From Saprospirales bacterium (GTDB lineage: Bacteria; Bacteroidota; Bacteroidia; Chitinophagales; Saprospiraceae): a stretch of 64,000 nt of DNA. Shown piece after piece: positions 1 through 9,096 of this stretch. Under the pieces are notes generated by a model. It was not told the origin of the DNA. It was given only the letters and a program-made list of their open reading frames with translations, and made no database searches. The stretch is from the NCBI GenBank assembly GCA_016719895.1, contig JADJYG010000007.1:248001-312000 (forward strand), given 5' to 3'. The first letter of the stretch is position 1, and every line of letters begins with the position of its first letter. The position numbers were made by a program, and so were the translations under genes.

Positions 1-830
1 ATGAGGAACAGGTCGCAGATGGCCAGCAGCTCTTCAATGGCGTCCTGTTTGCCCAGGAAACGCACATCGTCGCAGATGTCCAACTGGCGGCAAAGGCGTT
101 CGGTATTTTGCCGCTCTGGGCCGTCGCCGATCATCAGCAGTTTGGAGGGTACCTGGTCGTGTATTTTTTTGAAAATATGCACGACGTCGTCCACCCGTTT
201 GACCTTTCGAAAGTTGGACGTGTGGGCAATGATGCGCTCGCCGTCGGGGGCGAGTATTTTTTTAAAATGATCTTTATCGACTTTCCGGAAGCGCTCAAAA
301 TCGATGAAGTTATATACCACGCGGATATCGCGCTCGATGTTGAACAGGCGCAGGGTGTCCCGCTTGAGGCTTTCCGAAACGGCTGTCACGCCGTCGCTTT
401 TGTTGATGCTGAATTCGACCACCGGGGCAAAAGCGCGGTTGTTGCCCACGAGGGTAATATCGGTACCGTGCAAAGTGGTTACCACCGGCACATAGCGGCC
501 CTGGGTGAGCAGGATCTTTTTGGCCATATACGCTACGGCGGCATGCGGGATGGCATAGTGCACGTGCAACAAGTCGAGGTTTTGATATTGCACCACGTCC
601 ACAATGGTTGACGCCAGGGCGGTGTCGTATGGGGGGTATTCGAAAAGAGGATAATCCTCGTTGTCGACTTCGTGATAAAATACGTTTTCGTGAAAATGCG
701 CCAGCCTGACCGGGCGCCGGTAGGTGATAAAATGTACTTCGTGACCTTTACGGGCCAGGCCAAGGCCGAGCTCGGTGGCGATGACGCCGGAGCCGCCATA
801 GGTCGGATAACAGACAATGCCGATTTTCAT
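1..830 (-). CDS. bshA: N-acetyl-alpha-D-glucosaminyl L-malate synthase BshA (3' part beyond window)
   Basis: A glycosyltransferase (GT4 type) of bacillithiol synthesis that joins GlcNAc from UDP-GlcNAc to L-malate in the cytoplasm. Translating the minus strand from the ATG at 830-828 gives MKIGIVCYPTYGGSGVIATE, the typical BshA N-terminus with its glycine-rich sugar-nucleotide loop. This is followed by LHVHYAIPHA, TTLHGTDITLVG and VYNFIDFERF, all characteristic of the family. The frame stays open to base 1, so about 276 residues are present and roughly the last 100 are missing. The window therefore does not show whether other bsh genes lie next to it. Identification rests on recognised family motifs. 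Confidence 0.93.
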   Translation of the reverse strand, partial: MKIGIVCYPTYGGSGVIATELGLGLARKGHEVHFITYRRPVRLAHFHENVFYHEVDNEDYPLFEYPPYDTALASTIVDVVQYQNLDLLHVHYAIPHAAVAYMAKKILLTQGRYVPVVTTLHGTDITLVGNNRAFAPVVEFSINKSDGVTAVSESLKRDTLRLFNIERDIRVVYNFIDFERFRKVDKDHFKKILAPDGERIIAHTSNFRKVKRVDDVVHIFKKIHDQVPSKLLMIGDGPERQNTERLCRQLDICDDVRFLGKQDAIEELLAICDLFL

Positions 831-952
831 AAACGTGTTTATTTGGCTGTTTACAGCGATGAAACCAAATCTTTATGATCACATCGGTACATAAACAACA
901 AATGTCGGGAAAGGGTCGGGAATTCCGGGAACGGCCGGAGAAAACAATGGCG

Positions 953-1576
953 TCAGTGTTTTTTCTCGCCTTTATATTGTTTTTCTCCGGCCTCCACCGC
1001 AAACTGGAGGTGGTTTTCGGCGGGCGGGATTGGGCAGTTGTAGCCGTCGCTATATGCGCACCAGGGGTTGTAGGCCTTGTTAAAATCGAGTAGCAAAGTT
1101 CCGTTTGCGGCAATATCACCCAGCCGAAAATCGAGGTATCGGCCGCCGCCGTAGGTTGCATCACCATTGCTGTGGTCCTTGAAGGGTAGAAAAAGATAGT
1201 CTTTGTATGCTTCCTGTTGTGCAAGGTTCAGGTTTTGATACAGCGCCAGCCGGCAGGGCTTACCGGCTACCTGAAAATGAACGATACCGTATCGTACAAA
1301 TGGCTTGGTGCGGCCGCTGTAGGTCGGCATCTCAAAGGGTTGGGCATCCGGCGTGCGCTCCACGCGCGCCGGGAAATGCCAGGCCGGTTCAGGTGGAAAA
1401 AAATCGAGCAGGGCAGTATCCCGGGCAGTGAGCGGCGACCGCTCTTCGGTGAGAAACTCCTGCTTATAGTGTTCGCGGTGGCGTACGATTTCTGCAAGGT
1501 ACACACTGTCCGCCTGCTGTGCGCGAAGCGAGCCAGCCATGAACAGGCATAATAAAAAACAAAAGCGAAGCAGCAT
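953..1576 (-). CDS. DUF1684 domain-containing secreted protein
   Basis: A protein of about 207 residues with an N-terminal signal peptide (MLLRFCFLLCLFMAGSLRAQ), so it is exported. The body matches DUF1684 proteins: a motif around FPPEPAWHFPARVE, then YGGGRYLDFR and a C-terminal block with DFNKAYNPWCAYSDGYNCPIPPAEN. This conserved cysteine-containing segment near the C-terminus is diagnostic of the family. The molecular function is not established. I chose the ATG at 1576 because it starts directly at the signal peptide; an in-frame start 13 codons upstream would put a charged stretch ahead of it. It sits between bshA and an ABC permease on the same strand, about 120 bp from bshA. Confidence 0.85.
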   Translation of the reverse strand: MLLRFCFLLCLFMAGSLRAQQADSVYLAEIVRHREHYKQEFLTEERSPLTARDTALLDFFPPEPAWHFPARVERTPDAQPFEMPTYSGRTKPFVRYGIVHFQVAGKPCRLALYQNLNLAQQEAYKDYLFLPFKDHSNGDATYGGGRYLDFRLGDIAANGTLLLDFNKAYNPWCAYSDGYNCPIPPAENHLQFAVEAGEKQYKGEKKH

Positions 1577-1666
1577 AGACTTTTTAAAAGGCAAAGGTCT
1601 GGAAATCCCCGGCATGTTTTGCTCCCCCGGGGGGAGGGAATATATTATGGCTGCAGCGTGCGTTGT

Positions 1667-2896
1667 TCACTCTCGGCGGATCGCTTCCACAGGATCGAGT
1701 TTGGATGCCTTCATGGCCGGATAGGTGCCAAATATGATACCGACGAGAATAGCAATAATACCGATGGTGAAAAAGGTGTTCCAGGTATAAACGGCCTCGA
1801 AGGGCAGCTCCGTCAGCGCTTTGATGATCGGGATGATGACCATAGTGGCCAACACACCCACCACTAGACCGAGCATACTGCCGAATGCCGAAATGGTGAT
1901 GGATTCGGCCAGAAACTGCCGGAGGATATCGAGGCGTTTGGCGCCCAGCGCTTTCCGAATGCCGATTTCGACGGTGCGTTCGGTCACGGAAATCAACAAT
2001 ACATTCATTACGCCGATACCGCCTACAATGATGGAAATACCTACGATAAGGCCCATGATGATGCGGAATAACATAATCCCTTTAGCGGCCTGGCCTACCC
2101 GGTAATCATTCGTGACCACCTCAAAATCGGCTTTACGACCGGGGAATTGCCGGGCGAGCCGTTCCTCCACCTGTGTCTTTACCGCATTTACAAATTCCAC
2201 CGAACCGGCCTCCAACACCAGGGTCGGCGGGTTCTTTTTCAGTTCGTCGGCGTCAAGAAGCGAAATGGGCACGTTGGCTTGTGCGCGGGCGCCAGCACCC
2301 GGCGATTTGACAACCCCGACAACCATCAGGGTCCGGTCTTTCAAATGCAGGGGTTTTTGTAGTATGTCAGGATACCGTTCATTGCCGAGGGCCTGTTTGG
2401 CCAGTGCCGCATTCACCACCACCACCAATCGTTTTTCCTGCAGGTCGGCCTTGTTCAGGACCCGACCGGCCACCAGGGTCGTATCGGACATTGGGTTTGG
2501 CGTGGAGGCCAGGATAATGCCTCCCAAGGGTTTGCTGCTCGTATCCAGACGCATTTCGGCAGGCCCCTTCAAAAACAAGGCGGACATGGCAAGGTGCTCC
2601 AGGCCGGCGGTCAACTGCTGGTACGCCTCAAAGTCCATTACAGCGAAGGTGTCTTTTTTTACACTGATATCGCCCACGGCCCGGTGCGTGCGGGTATTCA
2701 CCAGGATTGCATTCAAACTGGTCGTCCGGGTGATTTCGTCTTTGGCAAATTTTTCGAGCCCGTCTATAAGGCATAATATGGAGACCAGCGCGGCGACGCC
2801 GATCACGATGCCCAGGACCGACAGTGCGGTGTGAAAGAGGTTAGTCCGGATATTTTGGAACGCCAGGCTGAAAGAAAACAGGGTGTTTTTAAGCAT
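1667..2896 (-). CDS. ABC transporter permease, MacB/FtsX type
   Basis: An integral inner-membrane permease of 409 residues. It has the MacB_PCD plus FtsX layout: a first membrane helix near residues 20-42 (TALSVLGIVIGVAALVSILC), a long periplasmic domain to about residue 275, then three C-terminal helices. The last part contains the hallmark segment GGIGVMNVLLISVTERTVEIGIRKALGAKR, and the end has PAMKASKLDPVEAIRRE, typical of MacB-like permeases. Such proteins work with a LolD/MacA-like ATPase and adaptor to move lipoproteins, peptides or signals across the envelope. No ATPase or adaptor gene lies next to it here, so the partner must be encoded elsewhere. The substrate is unknown. Confidence 0.9.
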   Translation of the reverse strand: MLKNTLFSFSLAFQNIRTNLFHTALSVLGIVIGVAALVSILCLIDGLEKFAKDEITRTTSLNAILVNTRTHRAVGDISVKKDTFAVMDFEAYQQLTAGLEHLAMSALFLKGPAEMRLDTSSKPLGGIILASTPNPMSDTTLVAGRVLNKADLQEKRLVVVVNAALAKQALGNERYPDILQKPLHLKDRTLMVVGVVKSPGAGARAQANVPISLLDADELKKNPPTLVLEAGSVEFVNAVKTQVEERLARQFPGRKADFEVVTNDYRVGQAAKGIMLFRIIMGLIVGISIIVGGIGVMNVLLISVTERTVEIGIRKALGAKRLDILRQFLAESITISAFGSMLGLVVGVLATMVIIPIIKALTELPFEAVYTWNTFFTIGIIAILVGIIFGTYPAMKASKLDPVEAIRRE

Positions 2897-3012
2897 GTTT
2901 GCGGATGGGTTGGGTTAATATTCCGGGCATGCACGGCAGTATCGATAAAGTGAGGAGAAACGCCGATAAAAAGGCATTTACCTGGAAACGGCGCCGGGCC
3001 GGGCCCGCAGTT

Positions 3013-4188
3013 TTATTCCAGCAGGCGCTCCAGGAAGTGCTCCCGGATGCCGAAACCAGCTTTCAGCGCGGCTACTTTTTCCAGGGCTTCGGCCCGCCGT
3101 TTGGCGTCTGTTGCCGGCCGGCCGCTTTCGACGGCGGTGATCATGAGGTTTTTAGCGGTGTGTTCGGTGGAGATGAACTCGAAGACGTTGGTCCGGTAGC
3201 CGCTGGCTTCCAGGAGGAGTGCGCGGATGCCATCGGTCAGGATTTCGGCCTGCCGTTCTTCAAGTATCCCATGGCGGAGAATGGGCGCGAGTTCGTTGTG
3301 CGCGTCCATATCGCGGCGGATCTGTTTGTGACAACAGGGCGCTACCACCACGATGCCCGCCCGGGCCTGAATGCCCTTGGCGAGTGCCAGATCGGTGGCG
3401 GTGTCGCAGGCGTGCAGGGCGATAAGCAGGTCAAGCCGGTCGGGCAGGAAGGCGTTGATGTCCTGCGCTACAAACTGCAATCCGGTAAAGGCGTTTTCCT
3501 GCGCTGTTTTATTGCAGAAGTCCACCAGCGGTTGGCGCAGTTCGATGCCGGTCATCTGGGGGTGGAGTCCCAGGTGTTTGGTCAAATAATCGTACAAGGC
3601 GAAGGTGAGGTAGCCTTTGCCGCTGGCCATGTCGGCAATGCGGGCATCGGCTGGCAGGGGATGCGCGCGGAGCAGGCTTTCGATGATTTCGAGGAACTTG
3701 TTAATTTGTTTCCACTTGTCCTGGGCTGTCGGAAGTACAGTACCTTGCTTACTGGTAATACCGAGCGTATGCAACCAGGGGGCGGCGGGGTCGAGCAAGC
3801 GCTGTTTTTCGCGGTTGTGCCGGGTATCGGCAGGCGCGGTATGGGCGGGTTTTTTTTCGCTCAGAAACACCTTCCCGCTTTTGGAAATAGAGAGCCCCAG
3901 GTCTTGCTCCGTAGAGAACAAGTCGGCATTCAGAAAGGCGGCGCCGAGCAAGCTTTCCAGTTGGCGGGCGGCCTCTTCCGCGCTGAAATGGCGCACTTCG
4001 TCGCGGGTGGCATACCGGAAGGTAAAGGCGATGCGGGGGCCCGCTTTGAGCTGTACGGGCCGGAGGTAAATATTTTTCAGCCCATCCGGCGCCGTGGGGG
4101 TGGGTTTGCCCAGGGTGCATTTCAACAGATGCCCGGTTGTAGAAACGCGTTGAAACGTTTCGAAAAAACGCTGAAGGGTGGTATTCAA
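3013..4188 (-). CDS. class I SAM-dependent methyltransferase
   Basis: A protein of about 391 residues with a Rossmann methyltransferase fold in its middle: IADMASGKGYLTFALYDYL is the SAM-binding motif I region, followed by GIELRQPLVDFCN and DLLIALHACDTATDLA. The APCCHKQIRR segment with paired cysteines resembles the methyltransf_31-like/METTL25 group, whose substrates are mostly unknown. The start is unsure. The open frame extends to 4332, but that would overlap the next upstream gene by about 100 bp. No ATG exists in the plausible region, so I propose the TTG at 4188, just before NTTLQRFFETFQRV. It probably shares a transcript with the small membrane protein gene upstream. Confidence 0.75.
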   Translation of the reverse strand: MNTTLQRFFETFQRVSTTGHLLKCTLGKPTPTAPDGLKNIYLRPVQLKAGPRIAFTFRYATRDEVRHFSAEEAARQLESLLGAAFLNADLFSTEQDLGLSISKSGKVFLSEKKPAHTAPADTRHNREKQRLLDPAAPWLHTLGITSKQGTVLPTAQDKWKQINKFLEIIESLLRAHPLPADARIADMASGKGYLTFALYDYLTKHLGLHPQMTGIELRQPLVDFCNKTAQENAFTGLQFVAQDINAFLPDRLDLLIALHACDTATDLALAKGIQARAGIVVVAPCCHKQIRRDMDAHNELAPILRHGILEERQAEILTDGIRALLLEASGYRTNVFEFISTEHTAKNLMITAVESGRPATDAKRRAEALEKVAALKAGFGIREHFLERLLE

Positions 4189-4229
4189 AATGGAAGGTGG
4201 TGTTACATGACGCGTGGACGAAATTTTTC

Positions 4230-4652
4230 CTACAGATGCGCGCTCCGGCCGCGCCGGGCCGCCCTGCGGCGGAGTTCTTCTTCGATCGTCTGAATGGTAT
4301 ATTCCAGCTCGCCGCGGCTCTCGTATTTCCACTTGAGTATCCAGGCGCCGGCTAAAAAGCCCAGGATGGATATGGCCATGACGCCGAGTGCCAGGCGTGC
4401 CAGAATCGGCCAGCCCAAAAAGGCTGCCAGGCCTCCCAACAACATCCAGCCGGCTGCTGTGGCGCCCAAAAGCAGGTTGAGGCGGCGCAAGCGGTCGAAG
4501 CGGGCCATTCGCAAGCGCATGGATTCACGCAATTCCAGCAAGTGCTCCCCGCCGAAATATTCAGGACCTACTTCCGCGAGCAGCAGGAAATCGTCGTTGG
4601 CCTCGCGTTCGAGACGGTCAAGCGGAGATTCTTCAGATTTGCGAAACAGCAT
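4230..4652 (-). CDS. small two-helix membrane protein, unknown function
   Basis: A 140-residue protein I do not recognise. It has a charged, probably cytoplasmic N-terminal half (about residues 1-58, rich in Arg and Glu), then two hydrophobic helices at roughly 60-81 and 85-107, and an Arg-rich C-terminus ending in RRRAARRGRSAHL. The positive ends suggest both termini are cytoplasmic. The ATG at 4652 is the only reasonable start. It lies upstream of, and on the same strand as, the methyltransferase, with about 40 bp between them if that gene starts at TTG 4188. It is transcribed divergently from the tricorn-like protease. Confidence 0.7.
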   Translation of the reverse strand: MLFRKSEESPLDRLEREANDDFLLLAEVGPEYFGGEHLLELRESMRLRMARFDRLRRLNLLLGATAAGWMLLGGLAAFLGWPILARLALGVMAISILGFLAGAWILKWKYESRGELEYTIQTIEEELRRRAARRGRSAHL

Positions 4653-4905
4653 GACAACAAGCGTATATGTCTTTTATCACCATAACGGAGGACCGGCCTG
4701 AAAGGTTGGTACGGATAAATCATGAGCCGGATTGTGCCGGCGAAAGATTTTTCCGGGATGAATGACCAATAACTTACCAGAATCGGCTATTCATATAACT
4801 TTCCGAAATAATGTCCGGAGCATGTCGCATTTTTGGTTTTGCAAAATAAAACTGTTTTTCCGGTGCATTTTTTTTTCCAGGAAAATATTTTAAACATTGA
4901 TTCAA

Positions 4906-7900
4906 ATGAAAAGATTGCTTGCCCTTTTCCTTTTACCCGGCGCACTTGGCGCGTTGAACGCGCAATCGGACGCCCGGCTTTTTCGCCAGCCGGATGTATC
5001 GGCCACACAAATTACGTTTGTTTACGGCGATGACATTTGGGTGGCGCCCAAACAGGGAGGCGCCGCCACCAAATTGATATCCCCCAGCGGGTCCGAACTG
5101 TTTCCGCGGTTTTCGCCGGATGGCAATACCATTGCTTTTTCCGGCAACTACGATGGCAACCTGGATATCTATACCATCCCCGTGCGCGGCGGCATCCCCC
5201 GGCGGATCACGCACCACGGGATGCCCGAAATCCTCCAGGACTGGTTTCCGGATGGGAACAACCTCCTGTTCAGCTCCAGTATGAACAGTGGCAAACAGCG
5301 TTTTTCGCAGTTCTACAAAGTGCCGGCTGAAGGCGGGCTGCCCGAAAAAATGCCGCCGGCATACGGTGAATTCGCCTGTTTTTCACCCAACGGCAACCAT
5401 CTGGCGTTTGTACTGAAATCGCAGGCTTTCCGCACCTGGAAACGCTACCGTGGCGGTACGGCGGCTGATATTTATACCTTCAACCTGAATACCCTGGCCT
5501 CCGAAAATATCACGGCCAACAATGCCAACGACGAGTTTCCGATGTGGCACGGCAATGTGATTTACTATTTGTCGGATGCCGGCCCAGAGGCGCGCAACAA
5601 TATCTGGTCGTACAACCAACGCACGCATAAACGCAAGCAGATCACCCATTTTAAGGACTTCGATGCCGCTTTTCCGGCGCTTGGGCCCGAGGATATTGTA
5701 TTTACCGCCGGCGGCGCCATGTACCTGCTCAAACTATCGGACGAGTCGCTGAGCCAGGTGGAGATCCAAGTGGTGGACGATTTTGCCGCTGCCAAACCCC
5801 GGCAGGAAAATGTGCGGCGGTTTGTGCGTAATTACAGCCTGGCACCCGACGGGAACCGTTTGTTGGTGGAGGCCCGGGGCGAGATATTCAATGTGCCGGC
5901 GCAAAAAGGCTTTACCAGCAACCTTTCCCAAAGCAGCGGCTCGGCCGAGCGTTTCCCGGCCTGGTCGCCCGATGGTCGCTACGCCGCCTGGTGGTCCGAC
6001 AAAAACGGCGAATACCAACTGGTGTTGCACGACCTTACCCGTCCCAACCAGGCTGAAACGTGTACCAACTTTACGTCGGGTTTCCGGTACTTCCTGTTCT
6101 GGTCGCCCGATAGCAAAAAACTTGCCTTTGTGGACCAGGCCATGAAAATCCAGGTGTACGAACTGGCCAGCCGCAGCGTCTACCAGGTTGATCAGGCCCT
6201 GGATCTGTTTGAGGGCGGCCTGCATGGATTCCGGGCGTCGTGGTCGTCCGACAGCCGTTGGCTGGCGTATAGTCGCGGCCTCGACAATGGCAATACCGCC
6301 ATTTTCCTGTTCGACACGCAAAATAAACAACTCCGCCAGGTCACTTCCGGGTTTTATTCGGACTACGAACCGGCGTTCGACCGCGAGGGCAAATACTTGT
6401 TTTTTGTCACGAACAGATACTTTGCACCGCAATACAGCGAATTTGAAAACACCTTTATTTACAACAAATCCAACCTGATAGCAGCGGTTACCCTTCGGAA
6501 AGACGTGCCGGCGCCGCTGTATGCGCAAAACGATACCGTGGCAGTAAAAGCCGACACCACGCTGGCAGCCGGGAAAAAGAACGGGGCGGCGAAAAAAGAT
6601 TCGGCGGCAACAAAAACAGTAGATATTGACCTCGATGGTCTGGAAAGCCGCGTAACGATATTGCCCATGCCCCCCGGCAATTACGGCGCGCTGTCGGTAA
6701 GTGGCGACAAACTTTTGTTCCTCGCCCTGGTCATGCGAAAACCGGGCGACGACACACCCCCGCTGGCACTCCGGTTTTTCGACCTGAAAGCGCGTGAAGA
6801 GAAGACAATCCTGGATGGGGTGAACGGCTACGAATTGTCGGCCGACGGCAAAAAAGTACTGGTGATCAGCCGGGAAACCGCCGCTGTAGTGTCGCCCGAA
6901 CCCGATCAAAAACCGGAAAAACCTGTGCCCCTGGACAAGCTCGAGATGCGCGTGGTCCCGCGCGAGGAGTGGCAGCAGTTGTTCAACGACGTATGGCGGC
7001 TCGAGCGCGATTATTTCTACGATGCGGCCATGCACGGCGTAAACTGGCCGGCTATGCGCAAACAATACGGCGAGTTGGTCGGCTTTGCCGCCACCCGATC
7101 GGATATCAACTTCATCATTGGCGAACTGATCGGCGAACTCAATGCCTCGCACACCTACCGCGGCGGCGGCGACCAGGAGGCGTCCAAACAAAAAGCCACC
7201 GGCTACCTGGGCGTCAATTGGAGCCTGGAAAATGGCGCGTACCGGATTAAAAAAATCATTCGCGGCGCTCCCTGGGATACCGAAGTGCGCTCGCCGCTGG
7301 ACGAGCCCGGGCTGAAGGTGCAGGAGGGCGATTATATTCTGGCCGTAAACGGCCGGCTACTGGACACTGCCACGGCGCCCTGGGCGGCCTTTGAAGGCCT
7401 GGCCGGTACGACCGTTGAACTGACGGTCAACCAACAACCCGGCCTGGATGGCGCACACCATATTGTAGTGACGACGCTGGGCGATGAAACCCGGCTGCGT
7501 AACCTCGCCTGGATCGAAGCCAACCGCATCCAGGTGGACAGCGCCTCCGGCGGCAAAATCGGCTATATTTATGTACCCAGTACCGGCCTCGACGGCCAGA
7601 GCGAGCTAGTGCGGATGTTTTATGCGCAATGGAACAAGGAAGGCCTGATCATTGACGAGCGCTTCAACAACGGCGGGCAAATCCCCGATCGTTTTATCGA
7701 ACTGCTCAATCGCAAGCCACTGGCCTTTTGGGCCGTACGCGATGGCAAGACCTGGCAATGGCCGCCGGTAGGGCACTTCGGGCCGAAGGCTATGTTGATC
7801 AATGGCTGGAGCGGTTCGGGCGGCGATGCCTTTCCCGATTATTTCCGCAAAGCCGGCCTCGGCCCGCTTATCGGTACCCGCACCTGGGGCGGCTTGATCG

Positions 7901-8154
7901 GTATCAGCGGCTCGCCTGTACTTATCGACGGCGGCTATGTAACGGTGCCCACCTTCCGCATGTACGACCCCGACGGAAAGTGGTTCAAGGAAGGCTACGG
8001 CGTGGACCCGGATATCGAAGTGCCGGAAGACCCCACGGCATTGGCGCAAGGAAAAGACCCCCAACTGGAGCGCGCTGTGCAGGAGGTGATGAATAAATTG
8101 CAGACAAGCCGCCCGGCTGTACCGCCGCGCCCGGCCAAGGAAAACCGGCAGTGA
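4906..8154 (+). CDS. tricorn-like S41 family peptidase
   Basis: A secreted protein of 1082 residues with signal peptide MKRLLALFLLPGALGALNAQ. The N-terminal half is a beta-propeller of PD40/WD40-like repeats (FPRFSPDGNTIAFSG, FPAWSPDGRYAAWW, FLFWSPDSKKLAFV). A C1-like segment around 700 is followed by a PDZ domain at about 760-850 (GYLGVNWSLENGAYRIKKI) and a C-terminal S41 protease core. The nucleophile serine lies in INGWSGSGGDAFPDYFRKAG near residue 967. This is the tricorn architecture, thought to degrade oligopeptides in the periplasm. The ATG at 4906 is preferred to an in-frame TTG three codons upstream. The 253-bp region upstream separates it from the divergent membrane-protein gene; I see no clear promoter there. 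Confidence 0.92.
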   Translation: MKRLLALFLLPGALGALNAQSDARLFRQPDVSATQITFVYGDDIWVAPKQGGAATKLISPSGSELFPRFSPDGNTIAFSGNYDGNLDIYTIPVRGGIPRRITHHGMPEILQDWFPDGNNLLFSSSMNSGKQRFSQFYKVPAEGGLPEKMPPAYGEFACFSPNGNHLAFVLKSQAFRTWKRYRGGTAADIYTFNLNTLASENITANNANDEFPMWHGNVIYYLSDAGPEARNNIWSYNQRTHKRKQITHFKDFDAAFPALGPEDIVFTAGGAMYLLKLSDESLSQVEIQVVDDFAAAKPRQENVRRFVRNYSLAPDGNRLLVEARGEIFNVPAQKGFTSNLSQSSGSAERFPAWSPDGRYAAWWSDKNGEYQLVLHDLTRPNQAETCTNFTSGFRYFLFWSPDSKKLAFVDQAMKIQVYELASRSVYQVDQALDLFEGGLHGFRASWSSDSRWLAYSRGLDNGNTAIFLFDTQNKQLRQVTSGFYSDYEPAFDREGKYLFFVTNRYFAPQYSEFENTFIYNKSNLIAAVTLRKDVPAPLYAQNDTVAVKADTTLAAGKKNGAAKKDSAATKTVDIDLDGLESRVTILPMPPGNYGALSVSGDKLLFLALVMRKPGDDTPPLALRFFDLKAREEKTILDGVNGYELSADGKKVLVISRETAAVVSPEPDQKPEKPVPLDKLEMRVVPREEWQQLFNDVWRLERDYFYDAAMHGVNWPAMRKQYGELVGFAATRSDINFIIGELIGELNASHTYRGGGDQEASKQKATGYLGVNWSLENGAYRIKKIIRGAPWDTEVRSPLDEPGLKVQEGDYILAVNGRLLDTATAPWAAFEGLAGTTVELTVNQQPGLDGAHHIVVTTLGDETRLRNLAWIEANRIQVDSASGGKIGYIYVPSTGLDGQSELVRMFYAQWNKEGLIIDERFNNGGQIPDRFIELLNRKPLAFWAVRDGKTWQWPPVGHFGPKAMLINGWSGSGGDAFPDYFRKAGLGPLIGTRTWGGLIGISGSPVLIDGGYVTVPTFRMYDPDGKWFKEGYGVDPDIEVPEDPTALAQGKDPQLERAVQEVMNKLQTSRPAVPPRPAKENRQ

Positions 8155-8158
8155 CAGG

Positions 8159-8336
8159 ATTGACAGGATTTTTTCCGCCCTGGAGTGCTCTGGACAGGAT
8201 TCGCAGGATTTTTCAGGATTGACAGGATTATTTGCCTGCTGCGATGCGATGGGGCAGGATTGAGTGTATTTTTCTCCTGTATAACATAAGCGAATCCTCG
8301 TCCAGAGCACTCCAGGGTGGAAAAAATCCTGTCAAT
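8159..8336. repeat. long inverted repeat built of CAGGATT units between convergent genes
   Basis: The arms are 8159-8204 and 8290-8336, about 46 bp each. They are reverse complements with one mismatch and one inserted base, starting ATTGACAGGATTTTTTCC and running through CCTGGAGTGCTCTGGAC. The roughly 85-bp loop carries more copies of CAGGATT. The element begins a few bases after the stop of the tricorn-like protease and ends 11 bp before the stop of the opposing gene, so it probably acts as a bidirectional terminator hairpin. It may also be an interspersed repeat, because related CAGGATT units occur at 28145-28262 in another convergent gap. Confidence 0.75.
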
Positions 8337-8347
8337 TGTGCCCATCT

Positions 8348-8917
8348 CTACTGCGGTGGAGTCGGCGGAGCAGGTGTGTCTTGTTCGAAGTTGAGTTTGA
8401 AGCCGATGCGCTGGTTTTCATCCAGACGTTCGTCGTCGTAGTCTTCCCAGTTGGTGATGTCGTTTATGAAGGTTTCCAGGTGGCGGATAAAGTAGGGTTC
8501 CTTGAGTTCTTCGGGCCGGTAGATCGCGATCGTTTTGGGTGGTTGCGGCTGGCCGTATTTTTCGATGAACGGGAGGTTGATGAGGACCAGGATTTTTCCA
8601 TTGAAAAGTTGTTGGTATACCAGCGAACCGTTTTGTTTGATCAGGTCGCGGTGCATGCCGTCGCCTACGGGTTCGCCGAGGCCGCTGGTGGCGCTGCCCA
8701 GCGACAGGACGATGGCTTCCAGGTTTTTGATATCGCTGCGTTCCTCTACGGTACAGGGGAGTTGTGCATAGGCGGCAGATTTAGTCAGGAGTTCCAGAAT
8801 ATCTTTTTTCAAGCTTTTGTTCCAGAAGGCGCGGTACTGTTTGACGTTGGAAAGGACTTCTTTGTAGCGCTCCACTTTGCGTTGGAAGTTGAGGTAGTCT
8901 TGCTCGGTGAAAGTCAT
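8348..8917 (-). CDS. conserved hypothetical protein (189 aa)
   Basis: A soluble acidic protein without signal peptide or membrane segment. The first 60 residues look helical (MTFTEQDYLNFQRKVERYKEVL). A middle part has hydrophobic strands (GKILVLINLPFIEKYG) and KTIAIYRPEEL, and the tail is Pro-rich (DTPAPPTPPQ). I do not recognise a family. Base composition resembles its neighbours. It is the only gene between two terminator-like structures, the inverted repeat at 8159-8336 and the glnN terminator at 8998-9037, so it is probably transcribed alone. Confidence 0.7.
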   Translation of the reverse strand: MTFTEQDYLNFQRKVERYKEVLSNVKQYRAFWNKSLKKDILELLTKSAAYAQLPCTVEERSDIKNLEAIVLSLGSATSGLGEPVGDGMHRDLIKQNGSLVYQQLFNGKILVLINLPFIEKYGQPQPPKTIAIYRPEELKEPYFIRHLETFINDITNWEDYDDERLDENQRIGFKLNFEQDTPAPPTPPQ

Positions 8918-8997
8918 GGTTGCGGTAGATTTTCAAAAAAAACAAAACTACGCCAACATGCTCGTAAAGCCGGCGTGATTTTCGTTGGTTTTTCGAC

Positions 8998-9037
8998 AAA
9001 AAAAATTCACCGGGCGGCTCGAAAGCCACCCGGTGAA
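8998..9037 (-). terminator. rho-independent terminator of glnN
   Basis: The stem TTCACCGGGCGGCT/AGCCACCCGGTGAA (9006-9037, one mismatch, CGAA loop) is followed on the minus strand by eight T residues (8998-9005). It lies 60 bp past the glnN stop codon. Confidence 0.85.
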
Positions 9038-9096
9038 TACGATGCGGGGGTACATGAAATAGCCCGCATATGCTGTGCTTTAGTTTGCCTCCGGCA

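Noticed and set aside
2899..4293. A 464-residue frame antisense to the methyltransferase gene
   Set aside because: The minus strand has clear SAM-methyltransferase motifs; the plus-strand frame shows none.
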